Assembly (NCBI GenBank): GCA_012295275.1
Contig: CM022669.1
Span: 5,968,179-5,995,678, forward strand
DNA length: 27,500 bases
From: Chrysomallon squamiferum
Lineage: Eukaryota; Mollusca; Gastropoda; Neomphalida; Peltospiridae
Direction of reading: 5' to 3'
Shown here: positions 12,603 to 23,538 of the stretch, piece after piece
Layout: each line of letters opens with the position of its first letter
Numbering within the stretch: the stretch's first letter is position 1
The notes under the pieces: model-generated
Database searches by the model: none
Seen by the model: the letters and a program-made list of their open reading frames with translations, nothing else
What the model was told of the DNA's origin: nothing
Program-made: the position numbers and the translations under genes

Positions 12603-12869
12603 ATAGGCAATTAATAATTAATGATCGTTAGTACTCTTTACGAAATAATAATCCGTAGGATCTATTCTTATTCTGCAGTTGTTTTCCAAGGTACATGGTA
12701 TGTGCATTCCTATTGTGGAAAATTATATTCGATATTCGTTACACTATCTCATGCTGCAAATACAATGAGTTTCCTCTCATTTCATTATTAAAAAATTCAA
12801 ATATAATAACAATAATAATAATAGTGCAATAATAAATAGAGATTATTAAATATTTTAAATATTCCATAC

Positions 12870-13019
12870 CTTGTATACAGTCATCTCCTCTAAATCCTGG
12901 TTGACATCCTCCCTGACAATATCCATCAGTTTTATTACATATAGAATTAGACACAGCACAGTGACGTTCTTTACATGTCTTGTTACAGTTAGCACCATAG
13001 CTGTCTCCTTCAACACATT
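12870..13019 (-). CDS. EGF-like module exon 16 (type B)
   Basis: This 150-nt type B exon, phase 1-1, has eight cysteines. The usual N-S-T sequon is N-S-I here, and the GWKG motif is GFRG. Acceptor is ATATCAG and donor GTATGG. Confidence 0.92.
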
Positions 13020-13192
13020 CTGATATAAATAAAATAAATAAAGTATTTGAACTTTTGATGAATAATTACTAAATAATAACTACTGATACATTTACAAAAA
13101 ACAACAACAACTATACTACCACTGCTGCTACTACTACTACTCCTAATGCTCCTACGACTGCTACTGCTGAAAATATGTCTGCTACTACAAAC

Positions 13193-13339
13193 CTTGTGTA
13201 CAGTCAAATCCAGTCCATCCTGGCTGACATCCTCCAACACAAGTTCCATTTTTTACTTCACATGTAGAGTTAGAAACACAATGACGTTCTGAACACTTCT
13301 TTCTACAGCTGACACCGTAATTAATACCTTCGTGGCACA
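13193..13339 (-). CDS. EGF-like module exon 15 (type A)
   Basis: This 147-nt type A exon, phase 1-1, begins VCHEGINYG and ends GWTGFDCTQ, with eight cysteines. It follows another type A exon directly, so the regular A-B-B order is broken here. Confidence 0.92.
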
Positions 13340-13778
13340 CTGAAATTAGTCAAGAAACAACATAGGAAAATAAAGCCACGAATCAAAAAAAAAAATAATA
13401 AATTAATAATAATAATAATAATAAAAATAAAAATAATAATAACTAAATACATAAATAAATAAATAAAAACAAATGAAAAACAGTAACAAAATGTTCCTCA
13501 AAACTAAAATAAAAACAAATAAAAACACCATGCTACTACTTCTGCTACAACAAGTATTACTTCTACTACTGTTATTACAACAAAAAATATTGATACATTT
13601 CCAAGAAAAACAACAACTGCTGCTACTACTACAACTCCTAATGCTCCTACTAATGTTAGTACATCAGACTGCTGAAAATATTGTCTTGTACTACTACTTT
13701 AACAACTACTACAACTAGTGGTATAACTACTACATAATTCGAATGTTATAAACAATTTAGAGAAAGATAATTACAAAC

Positions 13779-13925
13779 CTTGTGTACAGTCAACTCCAGT
13801 CCATCCTGGCTGACATTCTCCAACACAAGTTCCATTTTTTACTTCACATGTAGAGTTAGAAACACAATGACGTTCTGAACACTTCTTTCTACAGCTGACA
13901 CCGTAATTAATACCTTGCTGACAAA
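13779..13925 (-). CDS. EGF-like module exon 14 (type A)
   Basis: This 147-nt type A exon, phase 1-1, has eight cysteines and an N-S-T sequon. It carries VCQQG at the start and CVGECQ in place of CVGGCQ. It ends the second full duplicated unit. Confidence 0.92.
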
Positions 13926-14113
13926 CTGAAATTAAACAAGAAACAACATAGGAAAACAAAGCCACGAAAAAACAGAAAAAACAAATATAAACAGTAACAA
14001 AATGTTACTCAAAACAAAACCAAAAAATCGGTAAAATTTACTATGAAAGTAATAATAAAATTATATACAAACGAACAAATGATATAGTTATCAATAATTT
14101 AAATATTCCATAC

Positions 14114-14263
14114 CTTGTATACAGTCATCTCCCTTCCATCCTGATTGACATCCTCCCTGACAAGATCCATCAGTTTTATTACATGTAGAATTAGACACAG
14201 CACAGTGACGTTCTGTACATGTCTTGTTACAGTTAGCACCATAGCTGTCTCCTTCAACACATT
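14114..14263 (-). CDS. EGF-like module exon 13 (type B)
   Basis: This 150-nt type B exon, phase 1-1, encodes ECVEGDSYGANC to GWKGDDCIQ with eight cysteines. It is the intact counterpart of the frameshifted exon at 15450-15598 and retains the GGG that copy has lost one base from. Confidence 0.92.
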
Positions 14264-14585
14264 CTGATATAAATAAATAAAACATAAATGTAGTATAATA
14301 CAGAAATATTTAATAAATTATTAGTTAATTATTAGTAATACAAGAACTACAACTATTCCTACTACTACTACTACTACAATTCCACTATTATTAACTCTGT
14401 TGTTACTACTACTGCTATTACGGTTACTACTATTTAATTAATTTACTACTACTACTAATACAACCACAACCACTACTACTATTCTATTACTACTACCACT
14501 ACTACTATTAGTTGCACTAGTACTACGGTTCTACTATGTAATTACATTTATTTTATCTTATTTTAATTTTGTTTTTAATATATAC

Positions 14586-14735
14586 CTTCTATGCAGTCAT
14601 CTCCCTTCCATCCTGCTTGACATCCTCCCTGACAATATCCATCAGTTTTATTACATGTAGAATTAGACACAGCACAGTGACGTGCTTTACATGTCTTGTT
14701 ACAGTTAGCACCATAGTTGTCTCCTTCAACACATT
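14586..14735 (-). CDS. EGF-like module exon 12 (type B)
   Basis: This 150-nt type B exon, phase 1-1, has eight cysteines. It is distinguished from the copy at 15948-16097 by KARHC in place of KERHC. Splice sites are ATATCAG and GTATAT. Confidence 0.92.
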
Positions 14736-15111
14736 CTGATATAAATAAATAAATAAAAAAATAAATAAATAAAGTGTATTACCAACTTCTAATCAATACT
14801 AATAATTCCATTATAGCTATGGCTACTACAGAAAACACTAATACACTGATGATTACTTTTGCATCTACAAGTACTACTTCTACTACTGTTACCATAACAA
14901 AAATTACAACTACCACTGCTGCTACTACTACTACTACTACTCATACTCCATCGAAGACGACCACTACTGATGCATGAATTACGTTTCCTTCACTACTTCA
15001 GCTACTAAGACACGTATAACTACATTAATACTAGTCTCACTACTAGCACTGAATAAGAGATTCATACATAATTAACACAAATAAATAAATCAGAGAAAGA
15101 TAATTACAAAC

Positions 15112-15258
15112 CTTGTGTACAGTCAACACCAGTCCATCCTGGCTGACATCCTCCAACACACGTTCCATTTTTTACTTCACATGTAGAGTTAGAAACACAG
15201 TGACGTTCTGAACACTTCTTTCTACAGTTAACTCCATAATTAATACCTTCCTGACAAA
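15112..15258 (-). CDS. EGF-like module exon 11 (type A)
   Basis: This 147-nt type A exon, phase 1-1, has eight cysteines, an N-S-T sequon, acceptor TTTCAG and donor GTTTGT. The surrounding intron is nearly identical to that around 16489-16635 and, more distantly, 13779-13925. Confidence 0.92.
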
Positions 15259-15449
15259 CTGAAATTAAACAAAAAAACAACATAGGAAAATAAAGCCACG
15301 AAAAAACAGAAAAAAACAAATATAAACAGTAACAAAATGTTTTCTCAAAACAAAACCAAAAAATCGGTAAATTTTACTATGAAAGTAATAATAGAATTAT
15401 ATACAAACGAACAAATGATACAGTTATCAATAATTTAAATATTCCATAC

Positions 15450-15598
15450 CTTGTATACAGTCATCTCCTTCCATCCTGGTTGACATCCTCCCTGACAATA
15501 TCCATCAGTTTTATTACATGTAGAATTAGACACAGCACAGTGACGTTCTTTACATTTCTTGTTACAGTTAGCACCATAGCTGTCTCCTTCAACACATT
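15450..15598 (-). pseudogene. Type B EGF-like exon with 1-nt deletion
   Basis: It is intact in every respect (acceptor, donor GTATGG, eight-Cys pattern), except that one G is missing in the codons for GWKGDDC: the family has GGATGGAAGGGAGATGAC and this copy GGATGGAAGGAGATGAC. The exon is therefore 149 nt. Including it shifts the frame and meets a TAA inside the next exon (15112-15258). Skipping it preserves the frame. It could be a real mutation or a base error in the sequence. Confidence 0.85.
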
Positions 15599-15947
15599 CT
15601 GATATAAATAAATAAATAAAAAATAAAATGTAAATAAATAAATAAACAAATACAAAATAAATATTTAATAAATTATTAGTTAATTATTAGTAATACAAGA
15701 ACTACAAACTCCTACTACTACTACTACTACTACTACTACAGTTCCACTATTATTAACTCTGTTGTTACTACTACTGCTATTACGGTTACTACTATTTAAT
15801 TAATTTACTACTACTACTAATACAACTACAACCACTACTACTATTCTATTACTACTACCACTACTACTATTAGTAGCACTAGTACTACGGTTCTACTATG
15901 TAATTACATTTATTTTATCTTATTTTAATTTTGTTTTTAATATATAC

Positions 15948-16097
15948 CTTCTATGCAGTCATCTCCCTTCCATCCTGCTTGACATCCTCCCTGACAATAT
16001 CCATCAGTTTTATTACATGTAGAATTAGAGACAGCACAGTGACGTTCTTTACATGTCTTGTTACAGTTAGCACCATAGTTGTCTCCTTCAACACATT
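15948..16097 (-). CDS. EGF-like module exon 9 (type B)
   Basis: This 150-nt type B exon, phase 1-1, encodes ECVEGDNYGANC, NKTCKERHC and GWKGDDCIE with eight cysteines and sequons N-K-T and N-S-T. Acceptor is ATATCAG and donor GTATAT. It is almost identical to the exon at 14586-14735, which sits at the same place in the next duplicated unit. Confidence 0.92.
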
Positions 16098-16488
16098 CTG
16101 ATATAAATAAATAAATAAATAAATAAATAAAATAAATAAATAAATAAATAATAGAGTATTACCAACTACTAATCAATACTAATAATTCCATTATAGCTAT
16201 GGCTACTACAGAAAACACTAATACACTGATGATTACTTTTGCATCTACAGGTACTACTTCTACTACTGTTACCATAACAAAAATTACAACTACCACTGCT
16301 GCTACTACTACTACTACTCATACTCCATCGACGACGACCACTACTGATGCATGAATTACGTTTCCTTCATTACTTCAGCTACTAAGACACGTATAACTAC
16401 ATTAATACTAGTCTCACTACTAGCATTGAATAAAAGATTCATACATAATTAACACAAATCAATAAATCAGAGAAAGATAATTACAAAC

Positions 16489-16635
16489 CTTGTGTACAGT
16501 CAACACCAGTCCATTCTGGCTGACATCCTCCAACACACGTTCCATTTCTTACTTCACATGTAGAGTTAGAAACACAGTGACGTTCTGAACACTTCTTTCT
16601 ACAGTTAACTCCATAATTAATACCTTCCTGACAAA
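16489..16635 (-). CDS. EGF-like module exon 8 (type A)
   Basis: This 147-nt type A exon, phase 1-1, has eight cysteines and an N-S-T sequon. It differs from its copy at 15112-15258 by few bases; one changes the conserved Gly before Trp to Glu (CQPEWTG). It is the first A unit of the recent tandem duplication. Confidence 0.91.
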
Positions 16636-16950
16636 CTGAAATTAAACAAAAAAAAATATAGAAAAAACAAAAAAAAAAAAAAAACAAAATCAGTAACGAA
16701 TCAGTAAAAAAACATCGAAATTCAAGAACTTATTATAGTTAGGGACCATATTTAACAATTACATTATGAAAATAATAATTAATAATATATTTTTTATTAT
16801 AATAATTTTCGAAACCCACATACAAAATAAATAAAAAAAAAATGTTTTATTAAACAAAAAAAAACAAAAAAATTAAAAAAGTAATAAAATAAAATAAATA
16901 AATAAATAATCATTAAATAAAATAACAAAAAAACAATTGAAATATTCCAC

Positions 16951-17104
16951 TACATACAGTCATCTCCAGTCCATCCTGGCTGACATCCTTTGAAAAGATC
17001 CATCATTGTTTACATCAGACGTAGAATTAGAAAAAAACACAGTGACGTTTTTTACACAACTTTTTACAGTTAGAACCATAACAAAATCCTTTCAACAAAA
17101 CATT
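16951..17104 (-). pseudogene. Decayed EGF-like exon
   Basis: The acceptor is intact and GFCYGSNCKKLCKKRHC is readable, but a run of Ts causes a frameshift and a stop. The end GWTGDDC is in a different frame, and the donor position reads TAGTGG instead of AGGT. It is clearly derived from the same exon family and no longer usable. Confidence 0.78.
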
Positions 17105-17277
17105 CTGATATAAATAAAATAAAATAAAATAAAAGTTTAGCATTTCTGTATAAAACAACAATATTTTATGAATCATTAGTAAACATATTTTAAAATACCA
17201 TTTAAACAAACAAACATATCAGTCGACTATTACTACTATAAACACCATTTTAAAACTATTACAAATAATTCTTACCA

Positions 17278-17397
17278 CTAGAATATTTCCATCCTGGTAC
17301 AAAAGATCATTATTAAACCACTGCACAAGTAGCTGTTGAATAACACAGTAACGTTTAAAAGACTTTTATATTTTATAACCATTACCTTCTTGACATT
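17278..17397 (-). pseudogene. Decayed EGF-like exon
   Basis: It follows a good TTTCAG acceptor and starts ECQEGNGYK, then hits a stop. Later pieces resemble the exon 5 subfamily (an ATTCAACAGCTACTTG stretch shared with 19021-19040 in reverse complement), but most cysteines are gone. Confidence 0.65.
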
Positions 17398-17799
17398 CTG
17401 AAATAAATAAATTAGAAATCAATAATTAAAAAAAATGTAATTTATTTTTCATTTTTTTATTATTTTTCCAGTTTGTTCTCTTTTTATCATTACCTATTGG
17501 TTTACAGAAAATATTTTGTTACTACAATATATACTACTAATAAGAAAAACTTAAATCAAATAATTTTTAAACTTTTTAATTTAGAATTTACAATTAGCAA
17601 AACTATTACAATGGTTAGAATAAAGAGGAAAACTAGGCTAAAAATTCATCATTCTACTAACAATCCCAGTTAATTTTTGAATTTTATTTTATTTTAAACG
17701 TTTCAATTTGTTTATTTTTTAAGAAACTATTTTAATATAAAAACATTTTTATTTCATATTACAATTATTTAATTCAATTTGTTATTTTGAACCCCCCAT

Positions 17800-17938
17800 C
17801 CTGCAGACATCCCTCCATCCTGACATCCTCCCTGACAAGATCCATCAGTTTTATTACATGTAGAATTAGACACAGCACAGTGACGTTCTTTACATGTCTT
17901 GTTACAGTTAGCACCATAGTTGTCTCCTTCAACACATT
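17800..17938 (-). pseudogene. Type B EGF-like exon with broken 3' end
   Basis: The acceptor and first three quarters are intact (ECVEGDNYGANC to CQGGCQ). After that the sequence departs from the family, and the GWKGDDC end with its eighth cysteine and the splice donor are gone. It could not be spliced as a normal internal exon, so I call it a pseudo-exon. Confidence 0.8.
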
Positions 17939-18237
17939 CTGATATAAATAAATAAATAAATAAATATAGCATTTAATGAATAATTAGTAAATTTTTCAAA
18001 CAGCCATACTAAAACCACTGTTAGTACTATTACTACTACTACTACTGTTACTACAAGTCCTACTACTATCACAGCTGCTACTATTACTACTCCTGCTAAT
18101 ATTACTACCACGATATTACTGTATATCTACTACTTCATGTATAACTATAACTACTACTAGTACTGCAACTACTACTGAATGAAAGGTTGACACTGAATTC
18201 GCTCGTATAAACAAATCAGATAAAGATAATTACAAAC

Positions 18238-18384
18238 CTTGTGTGCAATCAACTCCAGTCCATCCTGGCTGACATCCTCCAACACAAGTTCCATTTTTTA
18301 CTTCACATGTAGAATTAGAAACACAGTGACGTTCTGAACACTTCTTTCTACAGCTAACACCATAATTAATACCTTCCTGACAAA
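18238..18384 (-). CDS. EGF-like module exon 6 (type A)
   Basis: This 147-nt exon, phase 1-1, matches the type A consensus: VCQEGINYGVSC, RKKCSERHC, GWTGVDCTQ. It has eight cysteines and an N-S-T sequon. Splice sites are TTTCAG and GTTTGT. Its flanks are shared with the exon at 23539-23685. Confidence 0.92.
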
Positions 18385-18597
18385 CTGAAATTAAAGAAGA
18401 AACAACAAAGTATATAAAAGAAAACACAAAACCATTAATAAATCAGTAAAAACATCGAAATTACTTATGAAAGAATTACGAAAATAATAATTAATAATAT
18501 ATTCGTATATAATAAGGAAAATAAATAAATAAACAAACAGACAAATAATAAATAAATAAATAAATTAAACAAATAAAACTCTGAGCACTGCATAGAA

Positions 18598-18722
18598 TTA
18601 TGTCCAGTCCATCCTGGCTGACATCCTTCAAAACATGCTCCATTGTTTACATCAGACGTAGAATTAGAAAAACAGTGACGTTTTCAACACAGCATTTTGC
18701 AGTTAGAACCGTAACAAAATCG
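18598..18722 (-). pseudogene. Decayed EGF-like exon with in-frame stop
   Basis: The minus strand reads GSNCKMLC, a TGA stop, then KRHCFSNSTS, DVNNGACFEGC and QPGWTGHN. The fifth and eighth cysteines are lost and no good donor is present. It is the sister of the fragment at 23860-23962. Confidence 0.8.
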
Positions 18723-18838
18723 TAATCAGACAAAACACTTCTGTATTGACGTTGCAGTCTGATTAATGTGTATGTTGACAACATCTAATAGTCGATTTCT
18801 GTATTTTACCTTTATTTTATTTTATAACGTAGAAATAG

Positions 18839-18940
18839 AATATATATAAAAGATATTTTAAACCTGCTGTATTTAGTAAACATATCAGAACTATTACAGA
18901 GATAAACAGAATTGTAAAACGGCAAAGACAAGATAATGAT
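18839..18940. repeat. Direct repeat downstream of EGF exon 5
   Basis: About 100 bp (ATATAAAAGATATTT through TTGTAAAACGGC) repeated at 19157-19257 and once at 24072-24172. Confidence 0.88.
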
Positions 18941-18944
18941 TTAC

Positions 18945-19094
18945 CTTGAGTACAATCAAATCCTTTCCATCCTGGCTGACATGGTCCACTACATAATCCA
19001 AGAAACACATCACAAGTAGCTGTTGAATTAACACAGTGACGTTTTGTACATGACTTGTTACAGTTAGAACCGTACGTAACACCTTCTTGACATT
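18945..19094 (-). CDS. EGF-like module exon 5
   Basis: This 150-nt exon, phase 1-1, has acceptor TTTCAG and donor GTAAAT. It encodes ECQEGVTYGSNC through GWKGFDC with all eight cysteines and an N-S-T sequon. About 100 bp of near-identical sequence flanks it as a direct repeat (18839-18940 and 19157-19257). It is the only intact member of a subfamily whose other members (21.2-21.9 kb, 17.3 kb) are decayed. Confidence 0.9.
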
Positions 19095-19156
19095 CTGAAA
19101 TAACTATACATTAGAAATCAATAATTAATTAACAATATGTATTTTATTTTAGTGTC

Positions 19157-19257
19157 TAATATATAAAAGATATTTAAAACCTGCAGTATTTAGTAAACAT
19201 ATCAGAAATATTACAGAGATATACAGAATTGTAAAACGGCTAAGAGACGATATGGCT
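19157..19257. repeat. Direct repeat upstream of EGF exon 5
   Basis: Partner of 18839-18940; together they bracket exon 5. Confidence 0.88.
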
Positions 19258-19466
19258 ACAATAGCTGCTAGTACAAGTCCTACTATTACCACAGCTGCTG
19301 CTATTACTACTCCCAATACTCCTACTAATATTACTACCACGACTACTACCACATATACTACTGCTACCACTACTATCACTGTTACAGCTGGTATTATTAC
19401 TGCTACTACTGGTACTATTATTACTAATACTTCTACTCCTATTATTACCATTAATACCACTACTAT

Positions 19467-19507
<41 letters not shown>

Positions 19508-19735
19508 TTACTAGTGCTATTACTACAGCTATACTACTAATAATTCCATCATAGCAGTGGCTAAAGTAACTACTAATACACTCACTACTTTTGCCATTAC
19601 CCGTACTTCTATTACCACTGATTATATTACTACTACTTCTAATACTCCTACTAATATTACCACCCTTCTACTAATATTTCTACTCCTACTACTACCGTTA
19701 ATACCAGTACTACTCTTAATATTATTAAGAAATAA
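19252..19735. repeat. ACT/TAC-rich intron block, copy 1
   Basis: Nearly the same sequence occurs at 24169-24665. Thr-rich plus-strand frames here are repeat translations. Confidence 0.9.
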
Positions 19736-19782
19736 TTAAGAGAGACAGAGAGAAAGGAGGGACAAGACATACAAACAGACAC

Positions 19783-19889
<107 letters not shown>

Positions 19890-19895
19890 AAATAC

Positions 19896-20045
19896 CTTGT
19901 GTACAGTCTATTCCAGTCCACCCAGGAAGACATCCATCTCTACATTTTCCTGTCTTTTTATTACATCTAGAAAAATTCTTACAGTGACGTTCTGAACACA
20001 GCTTGGCACAGTTAGGACCGTAAGTTACGTTTCTCTCACACGCTA
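19896..20045 (-). CDS. EGF-like module exon 4
   Basis: This 150-nt exon, phase 1-1, encodes a module starting VACERNVTYGPNC and ending GWTGIDC. It has eight cysteines and N-linked sequons N-V-T and N-F-S. Its donor GTATTT is followed within about 10 nt by a roughly 90-nt (CT)n tract on the coding strand. It is most similar to exon 2 (25041-25187). Confidence 0.9.
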
Positions 20046-21238
20046 CTAAATAAAGATTTGGAATCAATATTACTCAACAAAACAAAACAAAACAAAAAAT
20101 TAATACACGAAAATAATGATGCTGCAAATTCTAAAACATTCAGAAAATATAATATTCGAAAATAATAGTTTTACAATTTAAAATAAATCCAGCGAAATAA
20201 ACAAGACTGGCAGATAAAAAGCGACATAAATACTTTTATAAAAAGTTCATAACAGAGTACACAGCATATGTTAAAGTTGAAGGTTTGTCGTACGTATTAT
20301 TATATAGTCTCTATACATCGACTTCTTCTCCTTTAATATATGTTTTTTTCATCTATTTATTTATTTATCGATTTTGTTTTTATTTTTTATTATATTTTAT
20401 TTTATTTTATTTTATTGTTATGTTTTATATTTACTTTGGTGTATTTTATTTACATTGTCTAGTAAATATGCTACTGTCACAAAATATAAGAACGCAGTCT
20501 TTCCTACATATTAACAAATTAATAAATAAATAATTAAAAAAAGGAAGCAAAATAAAAAGTAGCATTGTCTCTTAAACAAAATGTTTCCGGAATATTTGTT
20601 AAAACAGAACTGGATGGTTTTGTCCGTGTTCTTTTATTTTTTAATTTTTTTGGGGGGTGTTGTTGGTGGTTTGTTTGTTTGTTTGTTGTTTTCCGAATTT
20701 GTTTGACAATATTTAAATAAAGAAAGAAAACAGGAGTAAGTTTACAAACTGTCTCAGCAATTAAAACGTTAATTTTTATGCGAGTTCATGTTAACTGCAA
20801 GAGTGAAAAAACAAAATAAAAAACAAAAAATAAGTAAGTAAGTAAATAAATAAAATAACATGAAATAAAATATAGCAACGGTAACGTAACGTAATGCAAT
20901 ACGATACAATACAGTACAAATAAACACACTAAATTAGGGGAAAACAAACAAGAAAAAGAGTTATATTTATTAAGAAATTGCTGCAAGGTACACATTTCAA
21001 AGTTATTAATTATCAATATAAACATAGACAGACAGAGATAAAATGCATATGTGTTTATGTGTGTGTATATGTGTCTGTGTGTCTGTCTGTGTATGTATGG
21101 ATGGATACAAATTTTCTTCTTTGATCACAACGCAGTTTGATAGCATATAGGTCGGTTCAAAAGGAACAAACAATGAAAATAAAATAATAAAATAATATTT
21201 TAATTCATTAATTATTAATATTTTATGTCTATTTATTT
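20046..21238. other. Intron with no recognisable exon
   Basis: AT-rich, with TTTTATTTTA runs, a G-rich GGGGGGTGTTGTTGG patch at about 20651 and a (TG)n run near 21060. I see no EGF-like motif on either strand. Confidence 0.65.
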
Positions 21239-21241
21239 CAA

Positions 21242-21391
21242 AATGTCAAAAAGGTGTTACATATGGTCGTAACTGTAAAATGTTATGTAGAAAACGAAAC
21301 TGTGCTAAATCAACGACTACACGTGATATATTTGCTGGGTCTTGTATGGGACAATGTGAACCAGGATGTAAAGGAACTGACTATACTCGAG
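21242..21391 (+). pseudogene. Inverted EGF-like exon with dead acceptor
   Basis: This stretch keeps the full 150-nt length and an open frame (ECQKGVTYGRNC to a GTAAAT donor), but lies on the plus strand. The acceptor reads CAA instead of CAG. Two conserved cysteines have become Arg and Tyr, and the conserved Trp is Cys. It is an inverted, decaying copy of the family of the exon at 18945-19094. Confidence 0.8.
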
Positions 21392-21575
21392 GTAAATCAT
21401 TATCTTCTCTAAGCCGTTTTTCATTTCGCAATTCTCTTTGTTATATTTTTAACATGTTTACTAAATACAACCAGTTTTGAATGAATTCTTAACAAACACA
21501 TCACACAGACTGGCTGATCAACATTGAGGCTTTTTTGTGTAACGGGCAGAGAATAATTGCGATTTTCTTACCGTT

Positions 21576-21689
21576 CTAAATGTAAACGGTTCTGTACAAA
21601 ACGTCATGTTTTTTTTAAATTCTGCATGTGATGCAAAATATTGAACTTGTATTGAAGGATGTCAGCCTGGATGGAATGGAGTTGATTGT
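21576..21689 (+). pseudogene. Decayed EGF-like exon in inverted orientation
   Basis: On the plus strand, opposite to the gene, pieces such as CKRFCTKRH and, in another frame, EGCQPGWNGVDC are readable. Frameshifts and stops separate them, so the piece is non-functional. Intron-like sequence that normally follows a module continues to about 21780. Confidence 0.65.
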
Positions 21690-21789
21690 AAAAGATATAT
21701 AAAATTCTGCTGTATTTAGTTAACATATCAGAAATATTACAGAGAGAAAATGAATTGTAAAACGGCTTATAGAAGATAATAATATAAGT

Positions 21790-21904
21790 AAAATACAATC
21801 AACTCCTTTCCATCCTGGTTTACACTGCCCAATACAAGATCCAAGAAATATATCACATGTACCTGTTGATTTAGTACGGCCATATGTAACACCTTTTTGA
21901 CATT
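21790..21904 (-). pseudogene. Decayed EGF-like exon with internal deletion
   Basis: It starts after an AG with ECQKGVTYGR and continues TKSTGTCDIFLGSC to GWKGVDC, but lacks the central segment with the second to fourth cysteines. No splice donor follows the last cysteine. It resembles the intact module at 18945-19094 and pairs with an inverted, plus-strand copy at 21242-21391. Confidence 0.78.
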
Positions 21905-22385
21905 CTAAAAATAAATAAATAAATAAATACAGCATAATATTATTCACTGAATAATTAATAAATACTTCCGAATTAAAATTTCTAAGGTATCTGAAGTACT
22001 TTATATATATAAACCTGCATATATAATTATTATGATTGTTTAGGAAAACTGAAATCATTACTCTAGTCATATGGTTTTTATTGATGGTAATTTGTATTGT
22101 AATTTTCTTTAATATTTATTAATGTTATATAATTTTTGTTATATTCAGTAAAATCAATAATTATATGTGATAATAATATTAAAGAATGTGATGTAACTGT
22201 AATGTGAAAAAAGAAATCATAATCAGCGAAGATATATAACAATGATACTTTACCACAGTTTTATATATTTACATTAACCAAAATAAATATGAATTTGTAT
22301 CATTCTCGTGATGTGAAATTATCAAGATTCGGTCAGCCCACCTCATTATAGGCGTTTTTGTTATATTATACTGCTAAATCTATTG

Positions 22386-22502
<117 letters not shown>

Positions 22503-22934
22503 GTATATATATATATATTTATTTAATGTAGTTACTATAAAAATTACAAGTTAGGTACAATATTTCCAACAGATTTATAAATTTGTTTGTTAGATTTAAA
22601 TCTACAATTTAACTTTATAAGCTTTTATCCTTTTCTCAGTAAGTACTATATATTTTACTTATATTCACTGTCTGTTAGTGCAGTATACTCGGTTGTTTTT
22701 CTGTATGACTCAAGCGTGGAAAGTTGAGTAAAGAGGCGAAAAGCAAACCTCGCGAAATTCATGTAAAGTAGAAACAACATTGATAATGAGAAAACATATT
22801 TCACAGACGTAATCTGTCACTGTTAGTTTTCATGCAATATTATTAATAACATTGCTCAGTAAAGTCAAACCATCAGTTTTGTCATGCAGTCATGTGTCTG
22901 CGTGCGTGTATGTGTGTGTGTGTTTCTAACTTGA

Positions 22935-23200
22935 CAAACTGAGAAACAGAATGAAGGAAACATTATGAAACAGACTGAAGGAAACACTGACAAAAACATT
23001 ATGAAACAGTCAGAGAAACACTGAAAAAAAGAAGCAGAGAAACATTATTAACCAGGTAAATATGATTAAAAAGACTGAGAGAAACTTTGTTAAACAAACA
23101 GACAGAGAGAAACATTATGAAATACATTGAGAAAAACAATGAGAACAGTTTGAAACAGAGAAACACTGAAAAACAGATTGAGTGAATCGCTGATAAACAG
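22935..23200. repeat. Degenerate GAAACAnTGA-type short repeat
   Basis: Words such as GAAACATTATGAAACAG and GAAACACTGA recur irregularly about every 15-35 bp. The minus-strand open frame across it is a repeat translation. Confidence 0.7.
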
Positions 23201-23538
23201 AGAGATCCTGATCTATTAGATATAACAAAGTGTTGAAAAGAGGAGTTGGCGATAGACGATAACAGGCAAGCAGACAGACAGAGACATACAGAGTTGCTAT
23301 TACAACTACTGCTAATACCCATTTAATATTACTACTATGACTCCTGCTCCAAGTTCTACTAACACTGCTTCAAATACTTATACTCCCCCTAATACTCCTA
23401 CTATTACTACTACCACAACTACTTCTGCTTCTACTTAAACTACTGCTACTTGTACTACTAGCACAATTACTAGTATTGAAGAAATGGTTGACACATAATT
23501 CGCTCGTATAAACAAATTAGAGAAAGATCATTACAAAC

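Larger units (their letters stand above)
13741..15090. repeat. Tandem segmental duplication, copy 1 (about 1.35 kb)
   Basis: It contains one type A and two type B exons (13779, 14114, 14586) with their introns and TAC-rich blocks. The order, spacing (A to A 1,333 bp, B to B 1,336 and 1,362 bp) and intron sequence match copy 2. Confidence 0.9.
15091..16470. repeat. Tandem segmental duplication, copy 2 (about 1.35 kb)
   Basis: It contains exons at 15112, 15450 (frameshifted) and 15948. Introns are nearly identical to copy 1, for example 15670-15900 with 14330-14535. The intron at 16103-16488, reaching the next A exon, matches 14741-15111. The duplication is recent. Confidence 0.9.

Noticed and set aside
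19252-19735. Long Thr-rich plus-strand open frames here, at 24169-24665 and at 10956-11405
   Set aside because: They are translations of ACT/TAC triplet repeats inside introns of the minus-strand gene; they have no non-repeat coding signal.
20285-20533. Plus-strand Phe/Tyr-rich open frame
   Set aside because: Translation of TTTAT-rich intron sequence; no homology recognised.
21146-21170. AGGTCGGTTCAAAAGGAA, reminiscent of a mariner terminal repeat
   Set aside because: No partner inverted repeat and no transposase nearby; a match from memory to a short motif is not enough.
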